A stretch of 26,055 nucleotides of DNA, taken from contig JACRKK010000014.1 of NCBI GenBank assembly GCA_016219795.1, positions 1-26,055 of the forward strand. Reading direction: 5' to 3'. The first letter of the stretch is position 1; each line of letters opens with the position of its first letter. Below are positions 14,885-22,290 of this stretch, piece after piece. A model generated the notes under the pieces. It saw only the letters and a program-made list of their open reading frames with translations. It did no database searches and was not told the origin of the DNA. The position numbers were made by a program, and so were the translations under genes. Origin of the DNA: Candidatus Woesearchaeota archaeon (lineage in GTDB: Archaea; Nanobdellota; Nanobdellia; Woesearchaeales; JACRKL01).

Positions 14885-16303
14885 TTAGCCTAAAGAGCCT
14901 TCCATCTCCAACTGGATGAGCCGGTTTAGCTCAACGGCGTATTCCAGAGGAAGCTCCTTGACCACCGGCTCAATGAAACCAGAAACAATCATCTGGGTTG
15001 CAGCCTCTTCGCTTAAGCCCCTGCTCATCAGATAGAAAATCTGCTCCTCGCTTATTTTCCCCACCGTTGCTTCATGGGCAATGTCAACGCTGTCTTCCTT
15101 TATGTCCATATATGGGTAGGTGTTGGACTGGCTTTTGTTGTCCATCATCAATGCGTCGCACGAGACACTGGAGGTTGTGTTGATAGCACCCTGCTTTACG
15201 CTGAGAATGCCCCGATACGAGGTGATGCCACCATCTCTGCTGATGGATTTTGACTGGATGGTGGAGCTGGTATTTTTTCCAAGATGGATAATTTTGGATC
15301 CGGTATCCTGGTTCTGGCCTGCACCTGCAAATGCAATACCTATAAAATGTGACGTTGACCGGTCTCCCACAAGGACAGATGCAGGGTAGAGCATAGTGAC
15401 GCATGATCCAAGATTGCCATTTACCCATTCTATGATGCCATCTTCAGACACCACAGCACGTTTGGTGTTGAGGTTGTAGGTATTTTTGCTCCAGTTCTCT
15501 ATGCTTGAATAGCGGGCTCGTGCACCCTTGAGTACATGAATCTCCACGCACCCTGCATGAAGGGAGTTCTGGGTGTATTGCGGGGCAGAGCATCCTTCAA
15601 TGTAATGGACTTCAGCACCCTCATCAACGATAATGAGGGTATGCTCAAACTGGCCGCCTCGCTTGGCGTTCATCCGGAAATAGGCCTGTAAGGGGGTATG
15701 CAACTTGACACCTTTGGGGATATAGATAAATGTCCCGCCGCTCCAGACTGCGGCGTGAAGCGCAGTGAATTTATGGAGGCCAATAGGCACGCATCTATTC
15801 ATAAAGTATTTTTGGACAAGTTCCGGATGCTGTTTGACAGCCTCGTCGCAGTCAAGAAAGATGACACCTTTGTCCTCCCATTCCTTTTTGAGTTTATGGT
15901 AGATGACGGATGATTCGTACTGTGCGCCGACGCCAGCAAGTGCGTTTTTCTCAGCTTCAGGGATACCTAATTTGTCAAATGTCTTCTTGATGTCTTCAGG
16001 CACATCTTCCCAGCGATCAGCGTTCTCTTTGGCATCAGGCACCATATAGAAATGAATATGAGAGAGATTAAGTTTTGCAAGGCTTGGGCCCCAGTCAGGC
16101 GTTGGCATTTGCAGGAATTTGTGAAATCCTTCCAGTCGCTTCTTCAGCATCCATTCCGGCTCCTGCTTCTGCCGTGAAATCTCCCGCACGATTTCTTCGT
16201 TGATACCAGGCACTGCCCTGTATCTGAGCCGCTCTTTATTATAATGGTCAAACCGTTCGCGGCTGATAGTAATGTCGGTTTCCTTGGTAGTGGCTTCGGT
16301 CAT
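14885..16303 (-). CDS. sufB: Fe-S scaffold subunit SufB
   Basis: A 472-residue SufB, the core scaffold on which clusters are built. Seen: IPKGVKLHTPLQAYFRMN, the central VHYIEGCSAP, SKIIHLGKNTSS, the key SVSCDALMMD (counterpart of the essential E. coli SufB Cys) and HEATVGKISEEQIFYLMSRGLSE. First gene of the operon sufB-sufD-sufT-like-sufS-sufU-sufC on the minus strand. No ribosome site precedes the ATG; TATATTTAATG at 16321-16331 lies about 18-28 nt upstream, fitting a leaderless transcript. It is divergent from the Lrp-like regulator at 16421, with 117 nt between the two starts. Confidence 0.97.
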   Translation of the reverse strand: MTEATTKETDITISRERFDHYNKERLRYRAVPGINEEIVREISRQKQEPEWMLKKRLEGFHKFLQMPTPDWGPSLAKLNLSHIHFYMVPDAKENADRWEDVPEDIKKTFDKLGIPEAEKNALAGVGAQYESSVIYHKLKKEWEDKGVIFLDCDEAVKQHPELVQKYFMNRCVPIGLHKFTALHAAVWSGGTFIYIPKGVKLHTPLQAYFRMNAKRGGQFEHTLIIVDEGAEVHYIEGCSAPQYTQNSLHAGCVEIHVLKGARARYSSIENWSKNTYNLNTKRAVVSEDGIIEWVNGNLGSCVTMLYPASVLVGDRSTSHFIGIAFAGAGQNQDTGSKIIHLGKNTSSTIQSKSISRDGGITSYRGILSVKQGAINTTSSVSCDALMMDNKSQSNTYPYMDIKEDSVDIAHEATVGKISEEQIFYLMSRGLSEEAATQMIVSGFIEPVVKELPLEYAVELNRLIQLEMEGSLG

Positions 16304-16330
16304 GGTTTTGTGTTAAATCTCATTAAATAT

Positions 16331-16363
16331 ACGGGTTTGCCCTATATTTATAGGTTCTCCCGT
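16331..16363. promoter_or_regulatory. Nested inverted repeat between sufB and the Lrp-like regulator, candidate operator
   Basis: The inner arms CCTATA-TT-TATAGG (16341-16354) are a perfect 6-bp inverted repeat; the outer arms ACGGG (16331-16335) and CCCGT (16359-16363) also pair, offset by half a base from the inner centre. It sits next to the sufB TATA-like box and about 27 nt upstream of the regulator's TATA box, so one bound dimer could control both directions. Symmetry is seen; the function is inferred. Confidence 0.5.
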
Positions 16364-16389
16364 CAAGAATGGCAATAAAAATAGAAATC

Positions 16390-16397
16390 TTTATAAA
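16390..16397 (+). promoter_or_regulatory. TATA box of the Lrp-like regulator gene
   Basis: TTTATAAA lies 24-31 nt upstream of the ATG at 16421 with A-rich sequence before it and no Shine-Dalgarno motif after it. This is a textbook spacing for a leaderless archaeal transcript. Confidence 0.7.
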
Positions 16398-16420
16398 TTT
16401 TTCCTCTTTTCTATAATAAT

Positions 16421-16942
16421 ATGTTCAAAGAAAAATTAGGCATCGATGATAAAGACACGAAGCTTCTTTCGCTATGTATGAAACAACCAGAGATATCCCA
16501 GATGGAACTAGCCAAAGAGCTTGCCATCAGCCAGCCCTCGGTGAATGCCCGTATCCAGAAGCTCAAAAAGAAAGGGTTATTAAGTTCATCTATGGGTTTG
16601 GACCTGTCCAGGACACAGCTTGCTCTTGCCAGGGTTGACTGTACTGCCCCTGACGCAGACAATCTTCTCTCCCAGCTTTACGGTTGCTCTTTTTTTGCCA
16701 ACGGTTTCATCATGTCTGGCAAGAACAATGTTTCTCTGTTCATTGCAGGGGCAAATCTGAAGAAAATAGAGTCCATTGTCAACAGGCATTTGCGCAGCAA
16801 CCCATCCATAAAAGACATTAGCATGAGCGTGGTGGTCTCTGCCGCAAGACCCTTTGTCTGTTGCCTTAATCTTGAGAATGAACTCCACCATGCCTGTGAA
16901 GATCCAGATACCTGCAAGAGCTGTCCGATGCTGCACAAATAA
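16421..16942 (+). CDS. Lrp/AsnC-like winged-helix regulator with C-terminal Cys cluster
   Basis: 173 residues. Residues 8-55 form a winged helix-turn-helix of the Lrp type (IDDKDTKLLSLC, MELAKELAISQPSVNARIQKLKKKGLL). Residues 65-143 resemble an Lrp sensing domain (alternating strands and a helix, ending DISMSVVVSAAR). The last 29 residues hold Cys147, 148, 159, 165 and 168, plus His156, 157 and 172 (FVCC, HHACEDPDTCKSCP). Such spacing could bind an Fe-S cluster or zinc. It is transcribed away from the suf operon with a shared 117-nt control region containing an inverted repeat, so a role as suf regulator that senses Fe-S or redox state is a reasonable inference by analogy with IscR and SufR, which are unrelated in sequence. 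Target and ligand are unproven. Confidence 0.8.
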   Translation: MFKEKLGIDDKDTKLLSLCMKQPEISQMELAKELAISQPSVNARIQKLKKKGLLSSSMGLDLSRTQLALARVDCTAPDADNLLSQLYGCSFFANGFIMSGKNNVSLFIAGANLKKIESIVNRHLRSNPSIKDISMSVVVSAARPFVCCLNLENELHHACEDPDTCKSCPMLHK

Positions 16943-16965
16943 AGCGCAATAATAAAGCGCAACAC

Positions 16966-16972
16966 ATATATA
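16966..16972 (+). promoter_or_regulatory. TATA-like box of the cupredoxin-aldehyde dehydrogenase-ALS operon
   Basis: ATATATA lies 43-49 nt before the cupredoxin ATG, leaving room for a short leader with the GAGGTGG ribosome site. Two 9-bp direct copies of AAAGCGCAA (16941-16949 and 16954-16962) stand immediately upstream and may be a regulator site or chance. Confidence 0.5.
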
Positions 16973-17014
16973 CCCCTCTTGGGTTGCTCCCTCCATAGCT
17001 ATGAGGTGGTCTTT

Positions 17015-17464
17015 ATGAAACAAACCGTTGCCCTATCCCTTATCCTTTTGGGAATTATGAGCCTTGGACTGGTAGCCGGGTGTGCAACCACCCCCGATAC
17101 AACTGCAGCAGTCCAGACGCCACAGGCCCAGCCAGCACCGTTCTCTATAGTAGCAGAGCAGACCAATCCTGATTCTGCTTCTTCTGAAAGTGTCAAAAAA
17201 TTCCAGATTACTGCACAGAACTGGGAATTTGTTCCTAACACCATTCGGGTACAGCAGGGAGATCACGTCCAGCTTAAGATTATCAGTAGGCAGGGAAACC
17301 ATGGTTTTGAATTGCCTGCTTTCCAGATTGATGAGCAGCTTCTGGAGAACAAGGAAGTGGTAGTCAATTTTGATGCAGACACCAAAGGAACGTTTGAGTT
17401 CTTCTGTGACGTACCCTGTGGTCAGGGCCACAGTCAGATGTCCGGAACCATTATTGTGGAATGA
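17015..17464 (+). CDS. Lipoprotein cupredoxin with a CuA-type copper site
   Basis: 149 residues. A hydrophobic signal segment ends in a lipobox LVAG|Cys23, then a Thr/Ala/Gln/Pro linker to about residue 60, then a cupredoxin domain. The copper ligands form the set seen in cytochrome oxidase subunit II: His96 (GNHGFELPAF), then Cys131-x3-Cys135-x3-His139-x2-Met142 (FFCDVPCGQGHSQM). It should be anchored outside the membrane and carry electrons. There is no oxidase subunit I in the window and no transmembrane hairpin as in true subunit II. GAGGTGG at 17004-17010 sets the ATG at 17015; an upstream ATG at 16979 would place the signal sequence internally and is not used. The next gene begins 6 nt after the stop. 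Confidence 0.86.
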   Translation: MKQTVALSLILLGIMSLGLVAGCATTPDTTAAVQTPQAQPAPFSIVAEQTNPDSASSESVKKFQITAQNWEFVPNTIRVQQGDHVQLKIISRQGNHGFELPAFQIDEQLLENKEVVVNFDADTKGTFEFFCDVPCGQGHSQMSGTIIVE

Positions 17465-17470
17465 TGTGTT

Positions 17471-18841
17471 ATGAAAATCCAGTCTGTCAACCCATACACT
17501 GAACAAATCGTTGAGAGCTATATGTTACTTTCAGATGTTGCGCTTGAAGAGAAGGTGCAGGTTGCCCGCAGAGCGTTCTCTACCTGGTCTGGATTTTCTG
17601 CAGAAAAGCGCGCATCATTCTTTCCTGCGGTTGCAAGCACCCTGCGTGCACGCAAGGAAGCATATGCTTATCTTATGACACAGGAGATGGGAAAACCCAT
17701 CAGAGAAGCTCGTGCAGAAGTTGAGAAATGCGCCTGGGTCTGTGACTATTACGCACAGCATGGCCCTTCCTTTTTGCAAGAGGAAGTCATCCCCACAGAA
17801 GCTACAAAAAGCTATGTGCGCTTTGACTCCCTGGGTGTTATCTTAGGGGTCATGCCCTGGAATTTCCCCTTCTGGCAGGTCTTCCGGTTTGCAGTCCCCA
17901 CTATGATTGCCGGCAACACATGTCTGCTCAAGCACGCATCCAATGTACCTGGCTGTGCCCTTGCTATTGAAGATGTCTTTTCAAAAAGTGGGTTACCTCC
18001 TTCTATATTCACCACCTTGCTCATTTCAGCAAAAGCTGTTACCAGACTTATCGAAACAGACCTGGTGGATGGCGTGTCCTTGACCGGAAGCAATATAGCA
18101 GGAGAGCAGATTGGTGCATCTGCGGGAAAAATGATAAAAAAACAGGTCTTTGAATTGGGAGGTTCTGACCCATTCATCATTCTGGAAGATGCTCATATCG
18201 AAGCAGCAGCAACGACTGCAGTCAAAGCGCGTTTTCTCAACACTGGGCAAAGCTGTATAGCAGCCAAACGATTCATTGTTATGGAACAGGTAGCGGATGC
18301 CTTTATCGCATCGTTTACCAAAGCCTTTCATGCGTTGAAAGTGGGTAATCCAAAAGAGGATACAACAGATATCGGGCCCCTGGCTCGCAAAGAATTTGTG
18401 CAGGAACTCACTGCACAGCTTGCAGATGCGCAGTCCAAAGGTGCAAAGGTCATTTATGGACCGGAGGTACCAGCCACTGGATTCTTCTTTCAGCCGGCCA
18501 TGGTTCTTGGTGCACGGCAAGGCATGCGTGTGGTGGATGAGGAGGTCTTTGGTCCCATAGCACCTTTCCTAATTGTCAAAAGCCATCAGGAGGCAGTGCA
18601 GCTTGCTAATGCAACTCCATTTGGGCTTGGTGCAAGTATATGGAGCCGGAATCTTCCGGTAGCAGAACAGATGGCATCCCAGATACAGGCAGGAAGCATT
18701 GCCATCAATGACCTGGTGAAATCAGATCCACGGCTGCCTTTTGGTGGCATCAAAAAATCAGGAATAGGAAGGGAGCTTTCTTCCTATGCCATCAAAGAAT
18801 TTGTCAATGTCAAAACTGTTGTTGTGCAGGGGGGAGTATAA
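17471..18841 (+). CDS. NAD(P)-dependent aldehyde dehydrogenase (succinate-semialdehyde dehydrogenase-like)
   Basis: 456 residues with the full aldehyde dehydrogenase set: PWNFPFW (Asn131), Lys154 in LLKHAS, GSNIAGEQIG, catalytic Glu228 in FELGGSDPF, nucleophile Cys262 in NTGQSC, EEVFGPIAPF, and a C-terminal LPFGGIKKSGIGRE. Length and motifs are closest to the short GabD1/Sad (YneI)-type enzymes that oxidise succinate semialdehyde. The true substrate cannot be read from sequence. The gene sits 6 nt after the cupredoxin and one base before the ALS-like gene, so the three are likely co-transcribed. If ALS is active as decarboxylase or carboligase, this enzyme may handle an aldehyde product; that is inference only. 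Confidence 0.9.
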   Translation: MKIQSVNPYTEQIVESYMLLSDVALEEKVQVARRAFSTWSGFSAEKRASFFPAVASTLRARKEAYAYLMTQEMGKPIREARAEVEKCAWVCDYYAQHGPSFLQEEVIPTEATKSYVRFDSLGVILGVMPWNFPFWQVFRFAVPTMIAGNTCLLKHASNVPGCALAIEDVFSKSGLPPSIFTTLLISAKAVTRLIETDLVDGVSLTGSNIAGEQIGASAGKMIKKQVFELGGSDPFIILEDAHIEAAATTAVKARFLNTGQSCIAAKRFIVMEQVADAFIASFTKAFHALKVGNPKEDTTDIGPLARKEFVQELTAQLADAQSKGAKVIYGPEVPATGFFFQPAMVLGARQGMRVVDEEVFGPIAPFLIVKSHQEAVQLANATPFGLGASIWSRNLPVAEQMASQIQAGSIAINDLVKSDPRLPFGGIKKSGIGRELSSYAIKEFVNVKTVVVQGGV

Positions 18842-18842
18842 G

Positions 18843-20480
18843 ATGAAGGCCTCTGATCTGTTTGTACGGTGCCTTGAGGCAGAGGGCGTGCTGTATATTT
18901 TTGGCGTTCCCGGAGAGGAAAACCTTGATCTTTTGGAATCCCTACACCAATCTACCATTAAGCTGATTGTTACGAGGCACGAACAGGCAGCTGGTTTCAT
19001 GGCAGCGACGGTTGGAAGGCTGACGGGGAAGGCAGGGGTGTGCCTCTCTACTCTTGGGCCTGGTGCAACCAACCTCACCACAGCTGCAGCTTATGCGCAG
19101 CTTGGCGGTTTCCCAATGGTTATGATTACGGGCCAGAAACCGCTCAAGACACGGATACAGGCACGTTTCCAGGTTGTTGATATCGTTGCGATGATGCAGC
19201 CTCTTACCAAGAGTGCGCGACAGATTATTACTGGCAAAAAAATACCCCACCATATTAGGGAAGCATTTAGGGTAGCGCAGGAAGAGCGGCAGGGAGCAGT
19301 CCATTTAGAGCTGCCCAAAGACATTGCAGCAGAAGAGGTGGATGGGGCACCGCTGGTTGTCAAAATGCCGTCTTCTCCCAAGGTATCAGATGAGGCGCTC
19401 AAGCATGCGGCTCAGGTGCTCATGCAGGCAAAACGCCCGCTGGTCATTTTTGGTTTAGGAGCAAATAGGAAACCAACACCCGCATATCAGGCATTCATTG
19501 ATGCAACGCATATCCCATTTGTAAGCACGCAGATGGGGAAAGGTGCAGTTGACGAGCAGCATCCCCTGTTTTTAGGATGCGCTGCGCTTCTTGGCCATGA
19601 TTATGTGCATTGCGCCATTGAGAGGGCAGATGCGATCCTGATGGTGGGCTATGATCCTTATGAAAAACCACCCTTTATCATGCAGGGTGACAAGACTGAA
19701 GTGATTCATCTTCACGAAACTCCTGCGCTTATGGAAGAGGTCTATTTCCCGCAGCATGAAGTTGTGGGGAAGATGCAGGATGCCATGCAGCGTCTCACTT
19801 CAGGGGTAGAGCCGCAGAAACACTGGGATTTCTCGTATTATCTTCGGGTCAAAAAGCAGGTGGAGGAACAGGTGTTTGCTCATATGGACAGCAACGCTTT
19901 TCCGCTCCTGCCGCAGCGCGTGGTTGCAGATGTCCATGCAACCGTTCCTAAACATAGTATTATCGCACTTGATAATGGTATGTTCAAATTATGGTTTGCA
20001 CGCATCTTTGCGGCAAAAACGCCTAACAGCCTTCTTCTGGACAATGCCCTTGCTACGATGGGTGCCGGGCTTCCTTCAGCCATGGCTGCTCATTTGCTTT
20101 ACCCAGAGAAAAAAGTGCTGGCTATCTGCGGTGATGGTGGGTTTATGATGAATTCACAGGAGCTTGAGACTGCAGTCCGGCTGCGCATGAATCTTACGAT
20201 AGTTATTCTTAAGGACAATGGTTACGGTATGATTAAATGGGAGCAGCAGATGAAAAAATTTGCTGATTTTGGTCTTGATTTTGGCAATCCTGATTTTGTG
20301 AAGTATGCAGAGTGTTATGGTGCCAAAGGATATGCGGTAAAAAAAGCCGAAGACTTTTCCAAAATACTGCAGAACTGCCTAACATCTCAAGGCGTCCAGC
20401 TTATCGAAGTTCCCATTGATTATAGCCAGAACGATGCAGTGTTCACCCAGGAACTTGCACACAAGCAGTGTGTTCTTTAG
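18843..20480 (+). CDS. Acetolactate-synthase-like thiamine-diphosphate enzyme
   Basis: 545 residues with three domains of the ThDP family. The N-terminal PYR domain has FGVPGEENLDLLE and the activating Glu47 in RHEQAAGFMA, followed by LSTLGPGATN. The middle domain starts near residue 190 (PLVIFGLGAN). The C-terminal PP domain has GDGGF at 430-434 and DNGYG at 458-462, the GDG-x27-N Mg/ThDP motif. It matches acetolactate synthase large subunits, especially catabolic AlsS-like forms without a regulatory subunit; no ilvN, ilvC or ilvD is nearby. The ATG at 18843 is chosen over one at 18786, which lies inside the upstream gene; GGGGGAG precedes it by about 7 nt. Other carboligases of the family cannot be excluded. 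Confidence 0.88.
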   Translation: MKASDLFVRCLEAEGVLYIFGVPGEENLDLLESLHQSTIKLIVTRHEQAAGFMAATVGRLTGKAGVCLSTLGPGATNLTTAAAYAQLGGFPMVMITGQKPLKTRIQARFQVVDIVAMMQPLTKSARQIITGKKIPHHIREAFRVAQEERQGAVHLELPKDIAAEEVDGAPLVVKMPSSPKVSDEALKHAAQVLMQAKRPLVIFGLGANRKPTPAYQAFIDATHIPFVSTQMGKGAVDEQHPLFLGCAALLGHDYVHCAIERADAILMVGYDPYEKPPFIMQGDKTEVIHLHETPALMEEVYFPQHEVVGKMQDAMQRLTSGVEPQKHWDFSYYLRVKKQVEEQVFAHMDSNAFPLLPQRVVADVHATVPKHSIIALDNGMFKLWFARIFAAKTPNSLLLDNALATMGAGLPSAMAAHLLYPEKKVLAICGDGGFMMNSQELETAVRLRMNLTIVILKDNGYGMIKWEQQMKKFADFGLDFGNPDFVKYAECYGAKGYAVKKAEDFSKILQNCLTSQGVQLIEVPIDYSQNDAVFTQELAHKQCVL

Positions 20481-20629
20481 ATATCTTTGACCAGCCTATC
20501 TGTGCCGAAGGCAGCCTGTTCCTGGACTGTTGCTGTCTGCCCGCAATAAGGGCATCGTACAGGCATGGAACCATTATGTCTAAAACCGTAGTTGCATTCT
20601 TCACAGTGATATTTCTTTTTTTCAGGCAT
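20477..20629 (-). CDS. 50-residue zinc-ribbon protein
   Basis: A tiny protein beginning MPEKKKYHCEEC and containing two CxxC knuckles, Cys9-x2-Cys12 and Cys26-x2-Cys29 (RCPYCG), with 13 residues between them: a one-domain zinc ribbon like those in rubrerythrin-type, RPA-type or DUF-type small archaeal proteins. AGGTGG lies 6 nt upstream of the ATG. The gene begins 10 nt after the preceding 54-codon gene and its stop overlaps the last four bases of the ALS-like gene on the other strand. Coding is supported by the ribosome site, the Cys pattern and operon spacing. Function unknown; nucleic-acid or protein binding is typical for lone zinc ribbons. Confidence 0.82.
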   Translation of the reverse strand: MPEKKKYHCEECNYGFRHNGSMPVRCPYCGQTATVQEQAAFGTDRLVKDI

Positions 20630-20639
20630 GGAAACCACC

Positions 20640-20804
20640 TTATTTGGTTTGTATCTTTTTCTGGATATCTTTTAAGATCGTTTCGATTTCCTGCTTGTTG
20701 ACACCCTCAAGCGGGTTGTTCACTTTGGGCTGCCTGTTTTCGCTTGCGCTCTTTAACATGGCCTCCACAAAGGGAGGGTTTTTTTTGGGTTGCTCGTCGG
20801 CCAT
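20640..20804 (-). CDS. 54-residue hydrophilic protein of unknown function
   Basis: Starts MADEQPKKNPPFVEAML and ends with an amphipathic, Lys-rich helix (QEIETILKDIQKKIQ). The middle (KVNNPLEGVNKQE) looks disordered. No family recognised. Support for coding: a TATA box at the right distance with a nearly leaderless start, an uninterrupted frame ending 10 nt before the zinc-ribbon start, and sensible composition. It forms a two-gene micro-operon with the zinc ribbon, so the two may act together. Confidence 0.7.
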   Translation of the reverse strand: MADEQPKKNPPFVEAMLKSASENRQPKVNNPLEGVNKQEIETILKDIQKKIQTK

Positions 20805-20825
20805 GCCTATTCTACGGTGGTGCTA

Positions 20826-20835
20826 TTATATAAAT
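20826..20835 (-). promoter_or_regulatory. TATA box of the two-gene micro-operon
   Basis: On the minus strand ATTTATATAA lies 22-31 nt before the ATG at 20804. No ribosome site precedes that ATG, so the transcript is probably leaderless. Confidence 0.65.
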
Positions 20836-21114
20836 GTTATTGCTTGGGGGTTAAGTCAAGAAGCGTGTGTTGCATTTCTCTCTACGACAATAATGGCGGC
20901 AGAAACGGCAGATGGAGCACCATGCTTGCAGAACAGGTTCTGCAGCACATCCTCGTACCTCGGATGTTTGGTAGTGCGGGGGACATTCGCTTCGCTCAAT
21001 CCCCCTTGGCTCCGACGGAGGTTGCCGAAAGCGTAGCTTGAGCGCAACTAGGAAAAATCTCCTGATTTTTCCGTGTACCCTGCTCCCGCCTGCTTGGTTG
21101 GTTTTTCCTTCTTC
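20836..21114. other. Non-coding stretch rich in inverted repeats
   Basis: No convincing gene is seen in these 279 bases. Visible symmetry: TGCAGAAC-AG-GTTCTGCA (8-bp arms, about 20925-20942); GGGGGA...TCCCCC (20978-20983 with 21000-21005) around CATTCGCTTCGCTC, which echoes the CATTCTCGCTTCGCTCG of the 131-bp repeat; CGCTCAA (20993-20999) with TTGAGCG (21038-21044); and GGAAAAATC-TCCT-GATTTTTCC (perfect 9-bp arms, 21051-21072). It leads directly into repeat copy 2. It may be a decayed relative of the repeat or a structured RNA. A 63-codon minus-strand frame here (20856-21047) has no supporting features. Confidence 0.6.
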
Positions 21115-21245
21115 TGTAAAAAGAAAATTGGCCACCGTCGGTCAATAGACCGACGGCATTCTCGCTTCGCTCGGGCCAATTTTCTTTAACCCTGCGCCTT
21201 CCATTAAGCCACTAGTGAAAACACTAGTGGAATGCGCAGATTCAA
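21115..21245 (+). repeat. 131-bp structured intergenic repeat, copy 2
   Basis: Base-for-base identical to 4112-4242 and in the same orientation, 17,003 bp away. The same two modules are present (outer 14-bp arms at 21120-21133 and 21174-21187, then the CCACTAGTG/CACTAGTGG hairpin). As at copy 1, the unit lies upstream of a plus-strand gene with a TATA box and leaderless start: here 76 nt before the tRNA methyltransferase ATG. Full identity over 131 non-coding bases implies recent copying, gene conversion or strong constraint. Confidence 0.97.
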
Positions 21246-21289
21246 GAAGGGTTTCCCACCTAAGTTGACTTGACCAATTCGGAGATACC

Positions 21290-21297
21290 TATTTAAA
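21290..21297 (+). promoter_or_regulatory. TATA box of the tRNA G10 methyltransferase gene
   Basis: TATTTAAA lies 24-31 nt upstream of the ATG at 21321, with a C/T-rich stretch and no ribosome site between. This fits a leaderless archaeal transcript. Confidence 0.7.
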
Positions 21298-21320
21298 CCT
21301 CCACTCTCCTGCGTTCTACC

Positions 21321-22277
21321 ATGAATTATATATTCCTACTCTCCAAAGAGAATATCCCTCTTGCTCAGGCAGAGGTAGCTGCACTTGCGCAAGGCAGTGC
21401 CAGGGCAGATGGTTGCCTTGCGTTGGGTAATGTCAAGCCCACCTTATTCCGACGGCTTGCGTACACGCAGGCAGTCTGCCGCCTGCTGTTCTCCTGCCCT
21501 GCCCCTGGTTTGGAAAAAGCGATGAAGGGATATGAATGGAAGACCATTTACAAAAACAGTTTTTGCCTTCGGATCCATGCACTGGACAGCATAAAAAAAA
21601 AATACGACGAGGTGTCACTTGCAGGCATCATCTGGCGCGCACTCAAAGAGCCAAAAGTGCGCTTGGAAAAATCTGAAACACCCATCCGCATCTACCTCTT
21701 GGGAAAACAGGCACATGTCTGTCTTCTGCTTTATGAAAACAAAAAGGAATTTTTGCTGCGCAAAGCCCATCAGCGGCCGGAACTTAGTCCTACATCCTTG
21801 TATCCACGGCTTGCGCGCGCCATGGTGAACCTCACTGGTATCACACGGGGTACTATCACAGACCCCTTCTGCGGGACTGGAGGGATTTTGCTGGAGGCAG
21901 GTCTTATGGGTTTCCTGGTGGAAGGGTGGGACATTGATGCAGTTACGCTTCGTAAGTGTGCCATCAATATGGGCCATTACGGAATAAAAAAATATAATCT
22001 TCTTAATCAGGATGCGACAACCCTCAATAAAAAAGTGCAGTTTGTGGTGGCAGACCTTCCCTACGGGAAGAATTCACCGATGGATAGGCAGATAGGCGAG
22101 CTGTACCTGCCGTTTCTTAAACAGCTCAAGAGACATCTTACCAAAAAGGCGGTTCTTGGTTTTCCTGATTTTGTTGACTACAAAAAAATGCTTGCGCAGG
22201 CGGGTTTTAAGCCAGAGCATGAGTTTACTATCTATCTGCATAAGACCCTTTCTAAAAAGATAGTGGTTGTCAGTTAA
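21321..22277 (+). CDS. tRNA (guanine-10-N2)-methyltransferase, archaeal Trm-G10 type
   Basis: 318 residues. The N-terminal part (about 65-150, KGYEWKTIYKNSFCLRIHA) is a THUMP-type tRNA-binding domain; the C-terminal part is a class I methyltransferase with the SAM motif DPFCGTGGILLEAG (181-194), GWDIDAVTL, and the catalytic DLPYG (245-249), a variant of the usual N/DPPYG seen in guanine-N2 methyltransferases. Together these define the archaeal Trm11-like enzymes that modify G10 in the tRNA D-arm. The first residues MNYIFLLSKENIPLAQAE are typical of the family start. Single gene with its own promoter, convergent with the next gene. Confidence 0.9.
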   Translation: MNYIFLLSKENIPLAQAEVAALAQGSARADGCLALGNVKPTLFRRLAYTQAVCRLLFSCPAPGLEKAMKGYEWKTIYKNSFCLRIHALDSIKKKYDEVSLAGIIWRALKEPKVRLEKSETPIRIYLLGKQAHVCLLLYENKKEFLLRKAHQRPELSPTSLYPRLARAMVNLTGITRGTITDPFCGTGGILLEAGLMGFLVEGWDIDAVTLRKCAINMGHYGIKKYNLLNQDATTLNKKVQFVVADLPYGKNSPMDRQIGELYLPFLKQLKRHLTKKAVLGFPDFVDYKKMLAQAGFKPEHEFTIYLHKTLSKKIVVVS

Positions 22278-22290
22278 CAGCATCAGAGTG

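Noticed and set aside
17015..17464. Cytochrome c oxidase subunit II
   Set aside because: The CuA ligands match, but there is no transmembrane hairpin and no oxidase subunit I nearby; the lipobox indicates a stand-alone lipoprotein.
20856..21047. 63-codon minus-strand frame in the hairpin-rich tract
   Set aside because: It spans several inverted repeats, has no ribosome site or motif, and its composition is explained by the repeats.
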